Position numbers and translations under genes: made by a program
Shown here: positions 26,266-34,490 of the stretch, in pieces
Position numbering within the stretch: position 1 is the stretch's first letter
Layout of the letters: every line of letters starts with the position of its first letter
NCBI RefSeq assembly: GCF_008704795.1
Contig: NZ_CP023690.1
Span: 2,862,501-2,926,500 of the forward strand
DNA length: 64,000 nt
Reading direction: 5' to 3'
From: Streptomyces spectabilis
GTDB taxonomy: Bacteria; Actinomycetota; Actinomycetes; Streptomycetales; Streptomycetaceae
Notes under the pieces: generated by a model
Seen by the model: only the letters and a program-made list of their open reading frames with translations
What the model was told of the DNA's origin: nothing
Database searches by the model: none

Positions 26266-27330
26266 TCAGATCCGGACGCCGAACTGGAACGGCATGTTGT
26301 TGATCGACTCGTAGCGCACCACGGCGCCGGTGCGCGGGGCGTGCAGCACCTGGCCGTTGCCCGCGTAGAAGCCGACGTGGTGCAGGTCGCCGTAGAAGAT
26401 GACCAGGTCGCCGACCTTGAGGTCGCTCTGCGACGCGATGCGGGTGCCGAAGTTGGCCTGGGCCTGCGAGGTCCGGGGTATGGAGACGTCGGCCTGGGCG
26501 TAGGCCCAGGAGGTCAGGCCGGAGCAGTCGAAGGAGCTGGGGCCGCTGGCGCCGTAGACGTACGGCGAACCGATCTTGCTCTGCGCCGCGGCGTACGCCG
26601 CCATGGTGCGGCTGGAGCCCTTGACGCCGCCCTTGGGCGCGTCCGTCTTGGGCGCGTCGGCCGCGTCCGACGCCTTGCGCTCGGCGTCGCGGCTGGCGCG
26701 GTCCTCCTTGGCCTTGAGGGCCGCGCGCTCCTTGGCGGACAGCGAGTTGAGCAGGCGCTGCGCCTCGCCGAGCTTGCCCTGGACCTCGCGCTTCTTCTTG
26801 CCGAGCTCCTCGCGCGTGGTGGCGAGGTCGGCGAGCTTGTCGGAGGCCTCCTTGCGCTGCTGCGCGAGGGTGCGCTGCTTCGCCTGGATCTTCTTGAGGG
26901 CCTCGGCCTGCTTGGTGCTCAGCTGGTCGAGCGCGGAGGCCTTGTCCAGATAGCTGTCCGGGTCCGAGGAGAGGAACAGCTGGAGCGAGGGGTCGATGCC
27001 GCCGGAGCGGTACTGCGCGCTGGCGAGCGAACCGAGGCCGCTGCGCATGTCGTTGAGGTCGTCCTGGCCGCGGGCGACCTTGTCCTGGAGGCGGTCGACC
27101 TGCTTCTCCAGCTTCTGCTGCTTCTCCTTGGCGCCGTTGAACTTCTCGGTCGCCTTCTCCGCCTCTTCGTAGAGCTTGTCGACCTTGGACTTCACCTCGT
27201 CCTTGCTCGGCTTCTCGCTCGGCGCGGCGTTGGCGGCCTGCGAGGTGAGCGCCACGGCAGCGGCGGCGGTCGCGGTGAGCACGGTCACGCGGGCGCGGCC
27301 CGGCTGCTTGAGACGACGGTGGGAAGCCAC
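26266..27330 (-). CDS. NlpC/P60 (C40) cell-wall hydrolase, copy 2
   Basis: A 354-residue paralogue of the neighbouring hydrolase with the same plan: signal peptide ending near AANAAPSEKP, coiled coil (about 45-215) very rich in Lys/Glu, an Asp/Lys/Ala linker, then the NlpC/P60 domain with SFDCSGLTSWAY, HHVGFYAGN and VLHAPRTG. The shared block YRSGGIDPSL.L.LSSDPD.YLDKASALD is nearly identical in both copies. The GTG at 27330 follows AAGGAG. A consensus-like housekeeping promoter lies 50 bases upstream. Likely role: septal or tip peptidoglycan remodelling. Confidence 0.94.
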   Translation of the reverse strand: MASHRRLKQPGRARVTVLTATAAAAVALTSQAANAAPSEKPSKDEVKSKVDKLYEEAEKATEKFNGAKEKQQKLEKQVDRLQDKVARGQDDLNDMRSGLGSLASAQYRSGGIDPSLQLFLSSDPDSYLDKASALDQLSTKQAEALKKIQAKQRTLAQQRKEASDKLADLATTREELGKKKREVQGKLGEAQRLLNSLSAKERAALKAKEDRASRDAERKASDAADAPKTDAPKGGVKGSSRTMAAYAAAQSKIGSPYVYGASGPSSFDCSGLTSWAYAQADVSIPRTSQAQANFGTRIASQSDLKVGDLVIFYGDLHHVGFYAGNGQVLHAPRTGAVVRYESINNMPFQFGVRI

Positions 27331-27379
27331 GAAGGCGGCTCCTTCGATGAGTGATCAACAGAGCGGAGGTCTGGCCGCG

Positions 27380-27409
27380 ACCCTAGTGACCCCGTTGTGA
27401 TCAGATCAA
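27380..27409 (-). promoter_or_regulatory. HrdB-type promoter of NlpC/P60 copy 2
   Basis: TTGATC (27409-27404) and TAGGGT (27385-27380) are separated by 18 bases, close to the Streptomyces vegetative consensus TTGACR-N18-TAGRRT. The region up to 27470 is unusually AT-rich for this genome. The expected 5' leader is about 40 bases. Confidence 0.65.
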
Positions 27410-27544
27410 ATCCTGACCGCGATAAATTCGGTCAACGAGCGTTTTCTTTACAGTTGATCGACGGACGGTAGCGGTCACTTGACGCTCCGTCGCATGCGAC
27501 AGCGGTCCAATTCGGGCATAGGGAACGCCAGTTGCGGATCCCGG

Positions 27545-28894
27545 CTAGCCGCGCGTAAGCCGCTTCAGGAGCACCGCGGACGCCACGGGCCGCGCCCCGG
27601 CCTTGGCGATGCCGTCGGCCACCTCGCGGTCGGTCGAGGCGACGATCACCGGCCGCCCGGGCGGCTCGGCGCGCACGAGCTGGCGGATCAGCTCGTCCGC
27701 CGTGACGCCCGGCTTCGAGAACAGCACCCGGACCCCGCGCGGCGGCGCGAGCAGCACCGGCGCGGCCAGCTCGGCGCCGTCGAAGACGCAGGTGACCTCG
27801 GCCCCGGTCTGCAGCGCGAGCTGCGAGAGCGAGCCGAGCAGGCGAAGCCGCTGCTTGTCCAGGGGCATCGTGGGATAGCCGGTCTTGGTGACGTTGTAGC
27901 CGTCGACGACCAGGTGCGCCTGCGGCAGCGCGAGCAACTGGTCCAGGATCGCCGGGTCGTTCTCGGACAGGGCGCGGGCCGCGATGTCCTTGGGCGTCAT
28001 CCGGCCCGGCTCGACGGCGTCCACGGTCTCGGCCGGGCGCACCGAAACCGGCGGAAGCGCGAGTTCGCGGCGCAGCCCCTGGGCCGCGTCGAGCACCGTG
28101 TCGAGCAGCAGGCGCAGCCGCATGTCCTCGACGCTGCGGCCCTCGCGCGCGGCCCTGCGGGCGGCCTCAAGGGCCGCCTCGGCCTCGCTGAGGCGGGACT
28201 TGAGGCGCCGGGTCTCGCTGTCGGCCGCCGAGAGCTGCGTCTGGTCCTCGGCGCGCGCCGCCTCGGCGTCGGCGGCGGCCTTGCGCAGGGCCGCCTCGCC
28301 GCGTTTGACGTCGCTGAGTGCCCCGCGCAGCTTGCGGTGCATCGATTCGGCTTCCTTCTTCGCCGCGTCCAGCTCCGCGCGCAGGCGCTCGGTCTCGGCC
28401 TTGGTGTGGGCGCGGGCGGCGGCGAGCTCCGCGCGCAGGCGCTCCAGCTCGGCCCGGGTCTCCTCGTCGGCGCGCTCGGCGTCCGCCCGCTGGGCCTCCT
28501 CGCCCGCGGCGGTGACGAGCTTCACCCAGCCGGTGGGGCGCAGCACATAGGCGGCGGCCGCCACGTCAAGGGGGTCGGCGGCGGGCGGCGGGGTGCCCGC
28601 GTCCAGGGCGCCGGTCAGCTCGGGCTGGGCCTCCCGCAGGCGTTCGCCGATGCGCTGGCGGAACACCGGGTCGTTCTCCAGGGCCGCGGCCATGGCGTTG
28701 CCCGCGAACTTCACGCGCCTGGTGGGCGTGAAGCGCGCGTACTGCCGCAGCTGCGGCGGCAGTTCGCCCACCGTGAGCCCGCCGAAGCCGTCCGACACGA
28801 TCTGTACGACCGCCCGCCGCACGCCGTCGGGCAGCGGACGGTCGAGCACCTCGGCGGCGCCGTCCTCCGGCGCTTCGCCCGCGCTCTCCACCAT
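27545..28894 (-). CDS. NYN-domain (YacP-like) RNA-binding/nuclease protein
   Basis: A 449-residue protein. Residues about 20-110 are a conserved globular domain; residues 140-270 are a long Ala/Glu/Arg coiled coil; residues about 320-449 form a NYN/PIN-like domain with the acidic metal site in LVVDGYNVTKTGYP, TCVFDGAEL, SKPGVTADELI and VASTDREVADGI. PIN-like folds usually bind or cut RNA. The Asp set looks complete, so a ribonuclease is possible. It sits upstream of two cell-wall hydrolases on the same strand but the NlpC gene has its own promoter. Confidence 0.82.
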   Translation of the reverse strand: MVESAGEAPEDGAAEVLDRPLPDGVRRAVVQIVSDGFGGLTVGELPPQLRQYARFTPTRRVKFAGNAMAAALENDPVFRQRIGERLREAQPELTGALDAGTPPPAADPLDVAAAAYVLRPTGWVKLVTAAGEEAQRADAERADEETRAELERLRAELAAARAHTKAETERLRAELDAAKKEAESMHRKLRGALSDVKRGEAALRKAAADAEAARAEDQTQLSAADSETRRLKSRLSEAEAALEAARRAAREGRSVEDMRLRLLLDTVLDAAQGLRRELALPPVSVRPAETVDAVEPGRMTPKDIAARALSENDPAILDQLLALPQAHLVVDGYNVTKTGYPTMPLDKQRLRLLGSLSQLALQTGAEVTCVFDGAELAAPVLLAPPRGVRVLFSKPGVTADELIRQLVRAEPPGRPVIVASTDREVADGIAKAGARPVASAVLLKRLTRG

Positions 28895-28929
28895 CGGTCA
28901 CCCCACTAGCTGTGCGGGGCCCGCTCCCG

Positions 28930-29169
28930 TCAGGAGCCGGCCCCGGGCCTGTCCACGAGTTCCACCTGGTCCACCGCGTTGCACCAGCGGCAGCGGACCG
29001 ACTCGATGGTCTCACTGACCACCTCGCGTTCCTCGACGTTCGGCTCTCCGGCCAGGTCGAGGTGCACGTATTCGACGACCTTCGAGGAGCGGGTCACGTC
29101 GAACCGCGTGAGGTTGCCGCAGAGCGTGCAGCGCCATCGGGTGGTGTCGGTCGGCAGGGGAACCGTCAT
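28930..29169 (-). CDS. Small zinc-ribbon-like protein
   Basis: A 79-residue cytoplasmic protein with two C-x2-C pairs, WRCTLCGN at about residues 13-18 and VRCRWCNA at about 61-66, which could hold one zinc ion. The middle (VVEYVHLDLAGEPNVEEREV) is a beta-hairpin-like stretch. The ATG at 29169 follows AAGGAAAG; an upstream in-frame region to 29250 looks non-coding. It is 35 bases upstream of the NYN-domain gene and may be its operon partner. Function unknown. Confidence 0.78.
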   Translation of the reverse strand: MTVPLPTDTTRWRCTLCGNLTRFDVTRSSKVVEYVHLDLAGEPNVEEREVVSETIESVRCRWCNAVDQVELVDRPGAGS

Positions 29170-29334
29170 CGTGACGTTCGCTTTCCTTCGGGAGGCCGTG
29201 ATGCGTATTTCCCGTAACCCTAAGGCCTGCGTAAGGACCACCGTGCGCACCTCTGGAGGGTGCCCCTCCGGCGCACGGGTCCACCCGGGCGAGGCGGTCT
29301 GTACCGTTTGGCTCGCTTACGCCATGCTCTGCGC

Positions 29335-30066
29335 ATGATCAACACGTGGGGCGCGGCGACGGGCCGTGCGCTCAGGCACCCGACCGCCCCGGTGACGTAC
29401 GCGCTGATCGCCGTCTGCTGCGTCGTCTTCGTCCTGTCGCCGCTGTCCGGGCTCAACCCCTCGTACGGCACGGGCGACCGGATCGTCGCCGCCCAGCAGG
29501 CCTACTTCGAACGCTGGGGGGTGGTACCCGTCGAACTCCTCAGCGGCAAGCCGCGCGCCGCCCTCACCCCTCTGACGGCCCTGTTCGTGCACGGCAGCTG
29601 GCTCCACCTCCTGGGCAACATGCTGTTCTTGTACGTGTTCGGGGTCATGGTCGAGGAACGCATGGGCCACCTCCAGTACGCGCTCTTCACCGTGGGCTGC
29701 GGTTGTCTCGCCCTGTTCGGCTACGCCGTCGCGCACGCCGGGTCGGGCCAGACGCTCGTCGGCGCCTCCGGGGCGATCTCCGCCGTGCTCGGCGCCTTTC
29801 TCTATCTCTTCCCGAAGGCGCGCGTCACCAGCCTCTTCCCGTTCCTGTTCTTCCTGCCCCTGCGGTTTCCGGCCTGGGTGGTGCTGCCGTTCTGGGTGGC
29901 GCTCCAGTGGGTGGCGGCGGGGCAGCAGCGGCAGGGGCCCGGCGTGGCCTATCTGGCGCACCTGGTGGGCTTTTCGCTCGGGTTTGTCTACGCCTGGGTG
30001 CGCTGTCGGCGGGCGGATAGAGTGAAAGCCTCAGGACCGGCCACCGAGGGAGACAGCCAGCCGTGA
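29335..30066 (+). CDS. Rhomboid-family intramembrane serine protease
   Basis: A 243-residue polytopic membrane protein with six or so helices. The catalytic Ser is in GASGAISAVLGAFL and the catalytic His in AYLAHLVGFSLG; HGSWLHLLGNMLFLYVFG is the conserved rhomboid L1/TM2 region. It cleaves membrane proteins within their helices. The ATG at 29335 has no Shine-Dalgarno and may be leaderless; an ATG at 29323 is in frame. The stop overlaps the GTG of the AsnC-domain gene, so they are coupled. Confidence 0.9.
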   Translation: MINTWGAATGRALRHPTAPVTYALIAVCCVVFVLSPLSGLNPSYGTGDRIVAAQQAYFERWGVVPVELLSGKPRAALTPLTALFVHGSWLHLLGNMLFLYVFGVMVEERMGHLQYALFTVGCGCLALFGYAVAHAGSGQTLVGASGAISAVLGAFLYLFPKARVTSLFPFLFFLPLRFPAWVVLPFWVALQWVAAGQQRQGPGVAYLAHLVGFSLGFVYAWVRCRRADRVKASGPATEGDSQP

Positions 30067-30344
30067 TCACCGCGATCGTGCTCATCAAGACCAGCGTGGA
30101 CCGGATCCCGGAGATCGCCGAGTCGATCGCCGCCCTCGACTGCGTCAGCGAGGTCTTCTCCGTCACGGGCACGTACGACCTGATCGCCATGGTCCGGGTG
30201 GCCCGCCACGACGACCTGGCGGACGTCATCCCCGGCCGGATCAGCAAGATCCCGGGCGTCGAGGGGACGGACACGCACGTCGCGTTCCGTACGTACTCAC
30301 AGCACGACCTGGAGGCCGCGTTCGCGATCGGCCTCGACTCCTGA
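30063..30344 (+). CDS. Stand-alone AsnC/Lrp effector-binding (RAM) domain protein
   Basis: A 93-residue protein consisting only of the Lrp/AsnC ligand-binding domain, from MITAIVLIKTSVDRIPEIAE through VTGTYDLIAMVRV to VAFRTYSQHDLEAAF; it has no DNA-binding helix-turn-helix. Such proteins form ring oligomers that bind amino acids. The GTG at 30063 overlaps the rhomboid stop (GTGA). Why it is coupled to a rhomboid protease is not known. Confidence 0.88.
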   Translation: MITAIVLIKTSVDRIPEIAESIAALDCVSEVFSVTGTYDLIAMVRVARHDDLADVIPGRISKIPGVEGTDTHVAFRTYSQHDLEAAFAIGLDS

Positions 30345-30371
30345 CGGCGGGCGCCGCCGGATGAGGGTTTC

Positions 30372-30387
30372 TTCATCCCCGGCTCAT
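30372..30387 (+). promoter_or_regulatory. Direct-repeat operator, copy 1
   Basis: TTCAT (30372-30376) and CTCAT (30383-30387) are 11 bp apart, one helical turn, as OmpR-type regulators prefer. The ATG of the exported acidic protein follows 35 bases later, and CACGCT at 30410-30415 is a possible -10 for a leaderless transcript. A near-identical layout stands before the SLC13 gene. Confidence 0.6.
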
Positions 30388-30422
30388 CCTGATGACGCGG
30401 TACGCCCCGCACGCTCGCTGCC

Positions 30423-30779
30423 ATGGTCTTCTCCCACCGCATGGCAGCCCTCGCGGCCGTCGTGGCGATCCCCCTCGGCATCGCCGCGACCAGCTACGCC
30501 CTGACGGACTCCCCCGCGGAGCCCAAGGTCCCGCCCAAGGTGGAGCTGGAGAGCGGCTCCCCGTCGGGCACGCCGGCGGCGCCGGAGCCCACCCCGAGCG
30601 ACCAGGTCGTCGACCGGCCTCCGGTCAGCGAGAGCTCCGAGGAGAGCGGGAACGGCAAGGGCGGCACGGGGAACGCGGATGACGATGACGACGACCGGGG
30701 CTCCGGATCCGGCACCCCCGGGAAGCCGGGAGACGACGCGGACGACGACGCCGACGACGGACCGGGCGACGACGGCTGA
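30423..30779 (+). CDS. Exported Asp-rich low-complexity protein
   Basis: A 118-residue protein. Residues 1-28 are a signal peptide (HRMAALAAVVAIPLGIAATSYAL). The mature part is Pro/Ser/Glu-rich, then Gly-rich, and ends in an Asp-rich tail (NADDDDDDRG, DDADDDADDGPGDDG) that could bind Ca or other cations. There is no lipobox. It leads the operon with the sensor kinase, whose start lies 101 bases inside this gene. I infer that it is either an accessory of the sensor or a cation-binding surface protein. Confidence 0.72.
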   Translation: MVFSHRMAALAAVVAIPLGIAATSYALTDSPAEPKVPPKVELESGSPSGTPAAPEPTPSDQVVDRPPVSESSEESGNGKGGTGNADDDDDDRGSGSGTPGKPGDDADDDADDGPGDDG

Positions 30780-32274
30780 CCCCCACGGCTCCCCCGGCCC
30801 CCCGGACTCCCCCGAGCCCCCCGGCTCCCGGGGAGCCGTGCGCCGCCGCATCTCCGCGCGCGTGCGCATCCTGCTGTGGCTGCTCGTGGTGATGGCGGTC
30901 GCGTTCGCCGCGGTCGCCGCGACCACCCGCTCGATCCTGCTGCGCGACGTCGACCACCGGGTGAACCGGCTGCTCACCCAGGAGACCGGGGAGTTCACCC
31001 ACTTCGAGGACCGGGGCGTCGACCCGGTGACCGGCGATCCCTTCACCGACCCGCGCCGCCTCCTCAAGGTCTTCCTTGAGCGGCAGTACGCCGACCCGGG
31101 CGAGGAGCTGATCGGCCTCGTCCGCCGCCCCGGGCAGGGCCCCGCCCAGCTCACCCAGGCCCGTGAGCTGTCCGTGGCGCACCCGCTGCACCGCGACCCC
31201 GCGGCCCGCCGCCAGATCTTCGCGGCCGAGGGCTCCACCGGCACCCTCGAGCGGCCCTCCGGCGAGCTGCGCTGGGCCAAGGTCGAGGTGGCCCCGCACG
31301 GCGGCGAGCCGGAGGCGGCCTTCGTCGTCGCCTTCCACCCGGGCGGCGAACAGGCCAAGGCGGACGACGTGTTCCGCATCCTCCTGGCCATCTCCGGCGT
31401 GGCGCTGCTGCTCACGACCGGCATCGGCTGGGTGGTCGCCGGGCGCATCCTCAAGCCGGTCCGCCTGGTGCGCACCGCCGCCGCCCAGCTCACCGAGCAG
31501 GACCTGACCCGGCGCATCCCGGTGCGCGGGCACGACGACGTCGCCGCGCTCGCCGGGACGTTCAACGGCATGCTGGACCGCCTGGAGCGGGCCTTCGCCG
31601 CGCAGCGCGAGTTCGTCGACGACGCCGGGCACGAGCTGCGCACCCCGATCACCATCGTCCGCGGCCACCTGGAGCTGATGGGCGACGACCCGGCCGAGCG
31701 CGAGGAGACCGTGCGCCTGGTCACCGACGAGCTGGACCGGATGAGCCGCATCGTGGAGGACCTGCTCCTCCTCGCCAAGGCCGAGCGCCCGGACTTCATC
31801 ACCCCGGAGCCGGTGCGGCTCGCCGAGCTCACCGCCGACGTCTTCGTCAAGGTCCGCACGCTCGGCGAGCGCCGCTGGGAGCTGGCCGAGGTCGCCGACC
31901 GCGAGGCCGTCCTCGATCCGCAGCGCATCACCCAGGCCATGGTCCAGCTCGCCCAGAACGCCGTGCAGCACACCACCCGCGGCGAGCGCATCCGCGTGGG
32001 CTCCCGCGTCGCGGGCCGGCGCATCGAGCTGTACGTGGCCGACAGCGGGCCCGGCGTCCAGGCCCAGGACGCCGAGGTCATCTTCGAGCGCTTCCGGCGC
32101 GGCACGTCCCGGCGCGGCGCCCGCACCAGCGGCGCGGGCCTGGGGCTCGCCATCGTCCGCGCGATCGCCGAGGCCCACGGCGGCCGGGTGGGCCTCGACG
32201 CCACCGAGGGCGGCGGCGCCACCTTCGCCCTCACCCTGGAACTCGTCCGCCCCCTGGAAGAGGTACGCACGTGA
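30679..32274 (+). CDS. OmpR-type sensor histidine kinase
   Basis: A protein of up to 531 residues. A Thr/Pro-rich N-terminus is followed by TM1 (ILLWLLVVMAVAFAAVAATT, about 65-85), an extracytoplasmic domain of about 150 residues, TM2 (ILLAISGVALLLTTGIGWVV), a HAMP domain, the HisKA motif FVDDAGHELRTPIT and a HATPase domain (QLAQNAVQHT, DSGPGV, GAGLGLAIV). I chose ATG 30679 because GGGGA stands six bases before it; GTG 30838 is an alternative with its GGGGAG only two bases away. The stop overlaps the regulator start. Confidence 0.88.
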   Translation: MTMTTTGAPDPAPPGSRETTRTTTPTTDRATTADPHGSPGPPDSPEPPGSRGAVRRRISARVRILLWLLVVMAVAFAAVAATTRSILLRDVDHRVNRLLTQETGEFTHFEDRGVDPVTGDPFTDPRRLLKVFLERQYADPGEELIGLVRRPGQGPAQLTQARELSVAHPLHRDPAARRQIFAAEGSTGTLERPSGELRWAKVEVAPHGGEPEAAFVVAFHPGGEQAKADDVFRILLAISGVALLLTTGIGWVVAGRILKPVRLVRTAAAQLTEQDLTRRIPVRGHDDVAALAGTFNGMLDRLERAFAAQREFVDDAGHELRTPITIVRGHLELMGDDPAEREETVRLVTDELDRMSRIVEDLLLLAKAERPDFITPEPVRLAELTADVFVKVRTLGERRWELAEVADREAVLDPQRITQAMVQLAQNAVQHTTRGERIRVGSRVAGRRIELYVADSGPGVQAQDAEVIFERFRRGTSRRGARTSGAGLGLAIVRAIAEAHGGRVGLDATEGGGATFALTLELVRPLEEVRT

Positions 32275-32933
32275 ACCGCATCCTCATCGTCGAGGACGAG
32301 GAACGCATCGCCTCCTTCGTCGAGAAGGGCCTGCGCGCCAACGGCTTCACCACCACCGTGGTCGGCGACGGCGACGCCGCCTTCGCCTACGCCGTCACCG
32401 GCGGCTTCGACCTGGTCGTCCTGGACATCGGCCTGCCCGGCCGCGACGGCTTCACCGTGCTGCGCGAACTGCGCGAGGCCCGGGTGACGGTGCCGGTGAT
32501 CGTGCTGACCGCCCGGGACTCCGTGCGGGACACGGTGGCCGGTCTCGAGGGCGGCGCCGACGACTGGATGACCAAGCCGTTCCGCTTCGAGGAACTCCTC
32601 GCCCGGGTGCGCCTGCGGCTGCGCACGGCGGCGCGGGCGCCGGAGGTGACGGTCCTCAAGTCGGGCTCGCTCTCGCTGGACCTGCGCACCCGCAGGGCCC
32701 GCTCCGGGGAGCGGACGGTGGACCTGACGGCCCGTGAGTTCGTGCTCCTGGAGCTGTTCCTGAGACACCCGGGGCAGGTGCTCGCCCGCGAACAGATCCT
32801 GTCCCACGTGTGGGGGTACGACTTCGACCCCGGGTCCAACATCGTGGACGTCTACGTACGGGCGCTGCGCAAGAAGCTGGGCGCGGAACGCCTGGAGACG
32901 GTGCGCGGGATGGGGTACCGGCTGCCCGCCTGA
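32271..32933 (+). CDS. OmpR/PhoB-family response regulator
   Basis: A 220-residue regulator. The receiver has acidic pocket EDEE and phospho-Asp in FDLVVLDIGLPG, with the switch Lys in DWMTKPFRF. The C-terminal winged helix is LTAREFVLLELFLRH through VRGMGYRLPA. The GTG at 32271 overlaps the kinase stop (GTGA). Matching direct repeats before the first gene of this operon and before the adjacent SLC13 transporter gene suggest that both are its targets. Confidence 0.93.
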   Translation: MNRILIVEDEERIASFVEKGLRANGFTTTVVGDGDAAFAYAVTGGFDLVVLDIGLPGRDGFTVLRELREARVTVPVIVLTARDSVRDTVAGLEGGADDWMTKPFRFEELLARVRLRLRTAARAPEVTVLKSGSLSLDLRTRRARSGERTVDLTAREFVLLELFLRHPGQVLAREQILSHVWGYDFDPGSNIVDVYVRALRKKLGAERLETVRGMGYRLPA

Positions 32934-32994
32934 GCCGTGGCCCGAGCCGTGCTCCGGCCCCCTCGCCGAGGCGGGCGCGCTCGGTGAAGTTTCC

Positions 32995-33021
32995 TTCATG
33001 TGGGGCTCATTGAGGGCTCAC
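32995..33021 (+). promoter_or_regulatory. Direct-repeat operator, copy 2
   Basis: TTCAT (32995-32999), CTCAT (33006-33010) and CTCAC (33017-33021) repeat every 11 bp. The GTG of the transporter is 33 bases after CTCAT, and GACGCT (33032-33037) is six bases before it. Flanking bases TTTC and CGCCCCGC also agree with copy 1, so the two sites look like one regulator's promoters. Confidence 0.6.
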
Positions 33022-33043
33022 CGCGCCCCGCGACGCTGGGCGC

Positions 33044-34459
33044 GTGACAGCGACACCGCGGCAACTGATCCTCCTGTGCCTGGCCCTGAGCCTGTGCGCG
33101 CTCCTCGCCGTCCCCGGCAACTTCCCCGGCCTCGGCGGCGACGCCCGGCTCACGCTCGCCGTGTTCGCGCTCGCGACCTGTGCCTGGATCGGCACGCCCA
33201 TCGACGACACGTACATCGCGCTCGGCGCGGGGCTCGCCCTCACCGCCACCGGCGTGATCAGCAGCGACACCCTCTTCGGCACCCTCGGGGACGAGACGGT
33301 GTGGCTGCTGATCTGCGCGTTCGTCCTCGCGGCCGCGGTGGCGCGCAGCGGCCTCGCGGGGCGTGCGGCGGCCTTCCTGGTCAGCGGGGCGCGCAGCGTC
33401 CGGCAGCTGACGCACCTGACGACCGCCGCGCTCGTGGTCACGGCGTTCGCGGTGCCCGCCACGTCGGGCCGGGCCGCGCTCGCGCTGCCCGTCTTCCTCG
33501 CCCTCTCCAAGGTCCTGGCCGACCGCAGACGACTGGCGGTGATGCTGGCGCTGCTCTTCCCGACCGTCATCCTGCTGTCGGCGGTCGCGACCCTGATCGG
33601 CGCCGGAGCGCATCTGATCACGGTGTCCGTCCTGTGGGAGAGCACCGGACAGGAGATCGGCTTCACGAAGTGGCTGCTGCTCGGCCTGCCGCTGGCGATC
33701 GCCTCGTCCCACCTCGCCGCCGAGGCCGTGCTCCTGACGACCACGCGCCGCGCGGACCGCGAAGGTCCTGTCGCCATCACAGCGGAGCAGATACAGGAGC
33801 ACACCGAACAGCCCGTGACCGGCCCCTGGGAGGCCGCCGAGACGCGCTGCGCGCTGCTGCTCGGCACGGTCGTCGCGCTGTGGTGCAGCGAGCCGCTGCA
33901 CCGCGTCCCGCCCGCCGTGGTCGCGCTGATCGGCGCGGTCGTCGCGGCCTCGCCCGCGCTCGGCACCGTCCGGCTCAAGGACGCCCTGAAGACCGTGCCG
34001 TGGTCGCTGCTGCTCTTCATGGCGGCGACGATGGCGATGGGCGTGGCGCTCGCCGAGTCGGGCGCCGCGAAGTGGCTGGTGACGGGCCTTCCCGTCGACG
34101 TGCCGCCCTGGCTCTTCCTCGCCGTCGTCATCACGGTCAGCACGGCGGCCCATCTGGTCCTGCAGTCCCGCTCGGCCCGTTCGTCGGTGCTCGTGCCGCT
34201 GGTCGTGGCCGCCGCCGTGGGCGCGGGTGTGAACCCGGTCGCCGCGGCCCTCGCGTCCACGGCCGCCGCGGGCTTCTGCCACACCCTGCCCGCCTCGGCG
34301 AAGCCGGTGACCCTGTTCGCCGACATCCCCGGCACCCCCACCTACACCCCGCGTGACCTGCTGCGGCTCTCCGCCGTCCTGGCCCCGCTCACGGCCGCGC
34401 TCGTCCTGCTGTTCGCCCTCGCGGTGTGGCCGCTGCTCGGCGTGCCCGTCAGCCGCTGA
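33044..34459 (+). CDS. SLC13/DASS-type anion transporter
   Basis: A 471-residue integral membrane protein with about 11-12 helices in the ion-transporter superfamily arrangement of DASS carriers. Conserved-looking blocks are GDETVWLLICAFVLAAAVARSGLA, FAVPATSGRAALALPVF, and in the second half PWSLLLFMAATMAMG and LQSRSARSSVLVPL. Members carry di/tricarboxylates, sulfate or similar anions. The GTG start is probably leaderless. A glycerate kinase gene follows 31 bases later, so a hydroxy acid such as glycerate or tartronate is a reasonable but unproven substrate. Confidence 0.82.
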   Translation: MTATPRQLILLCLALSLCALLAVPGNFPGLGGDARLTLAVFALATCAWIGTPIDDTYIALGAGLALTATGVISSDTLFGTLGDETVWLLICAFVLAAAVARSGLAGRAAAFLVSGARSVRQLTHLTTAALVVTAFAVPATSGRAALALPVFLALSKVLADRRRLAVMLALLFPTVILLSAVATLIGAGAHLITVSVLWESTGQEIGFTKWLLLGLPLAIASSHLAAEAVLLTTTRRADREGPVAITAEQIQEHTEQPVTGPWEAAETRCALLLGTVVALWCSEPLHRVPPAVVALIGAVVAASPALGTVRLKDALKTVPWSLLLFMAATMAMGVALAESGAAKWLVTGLPVDVPPWLFLAVVITVSTAAHLVLQSRSARSSVLVPLVVAAAVGAGVNPVAAALASTAAAGFCHTLPASAKPVTLFADIPGTPTYTPRDLLRLSAVLAPLTAALVLLFALAVWPLLGVPVSR

Positions 34460-34490
34460 GCCCGCCCCCCGCCCTCAAGGAGTACGCCCC

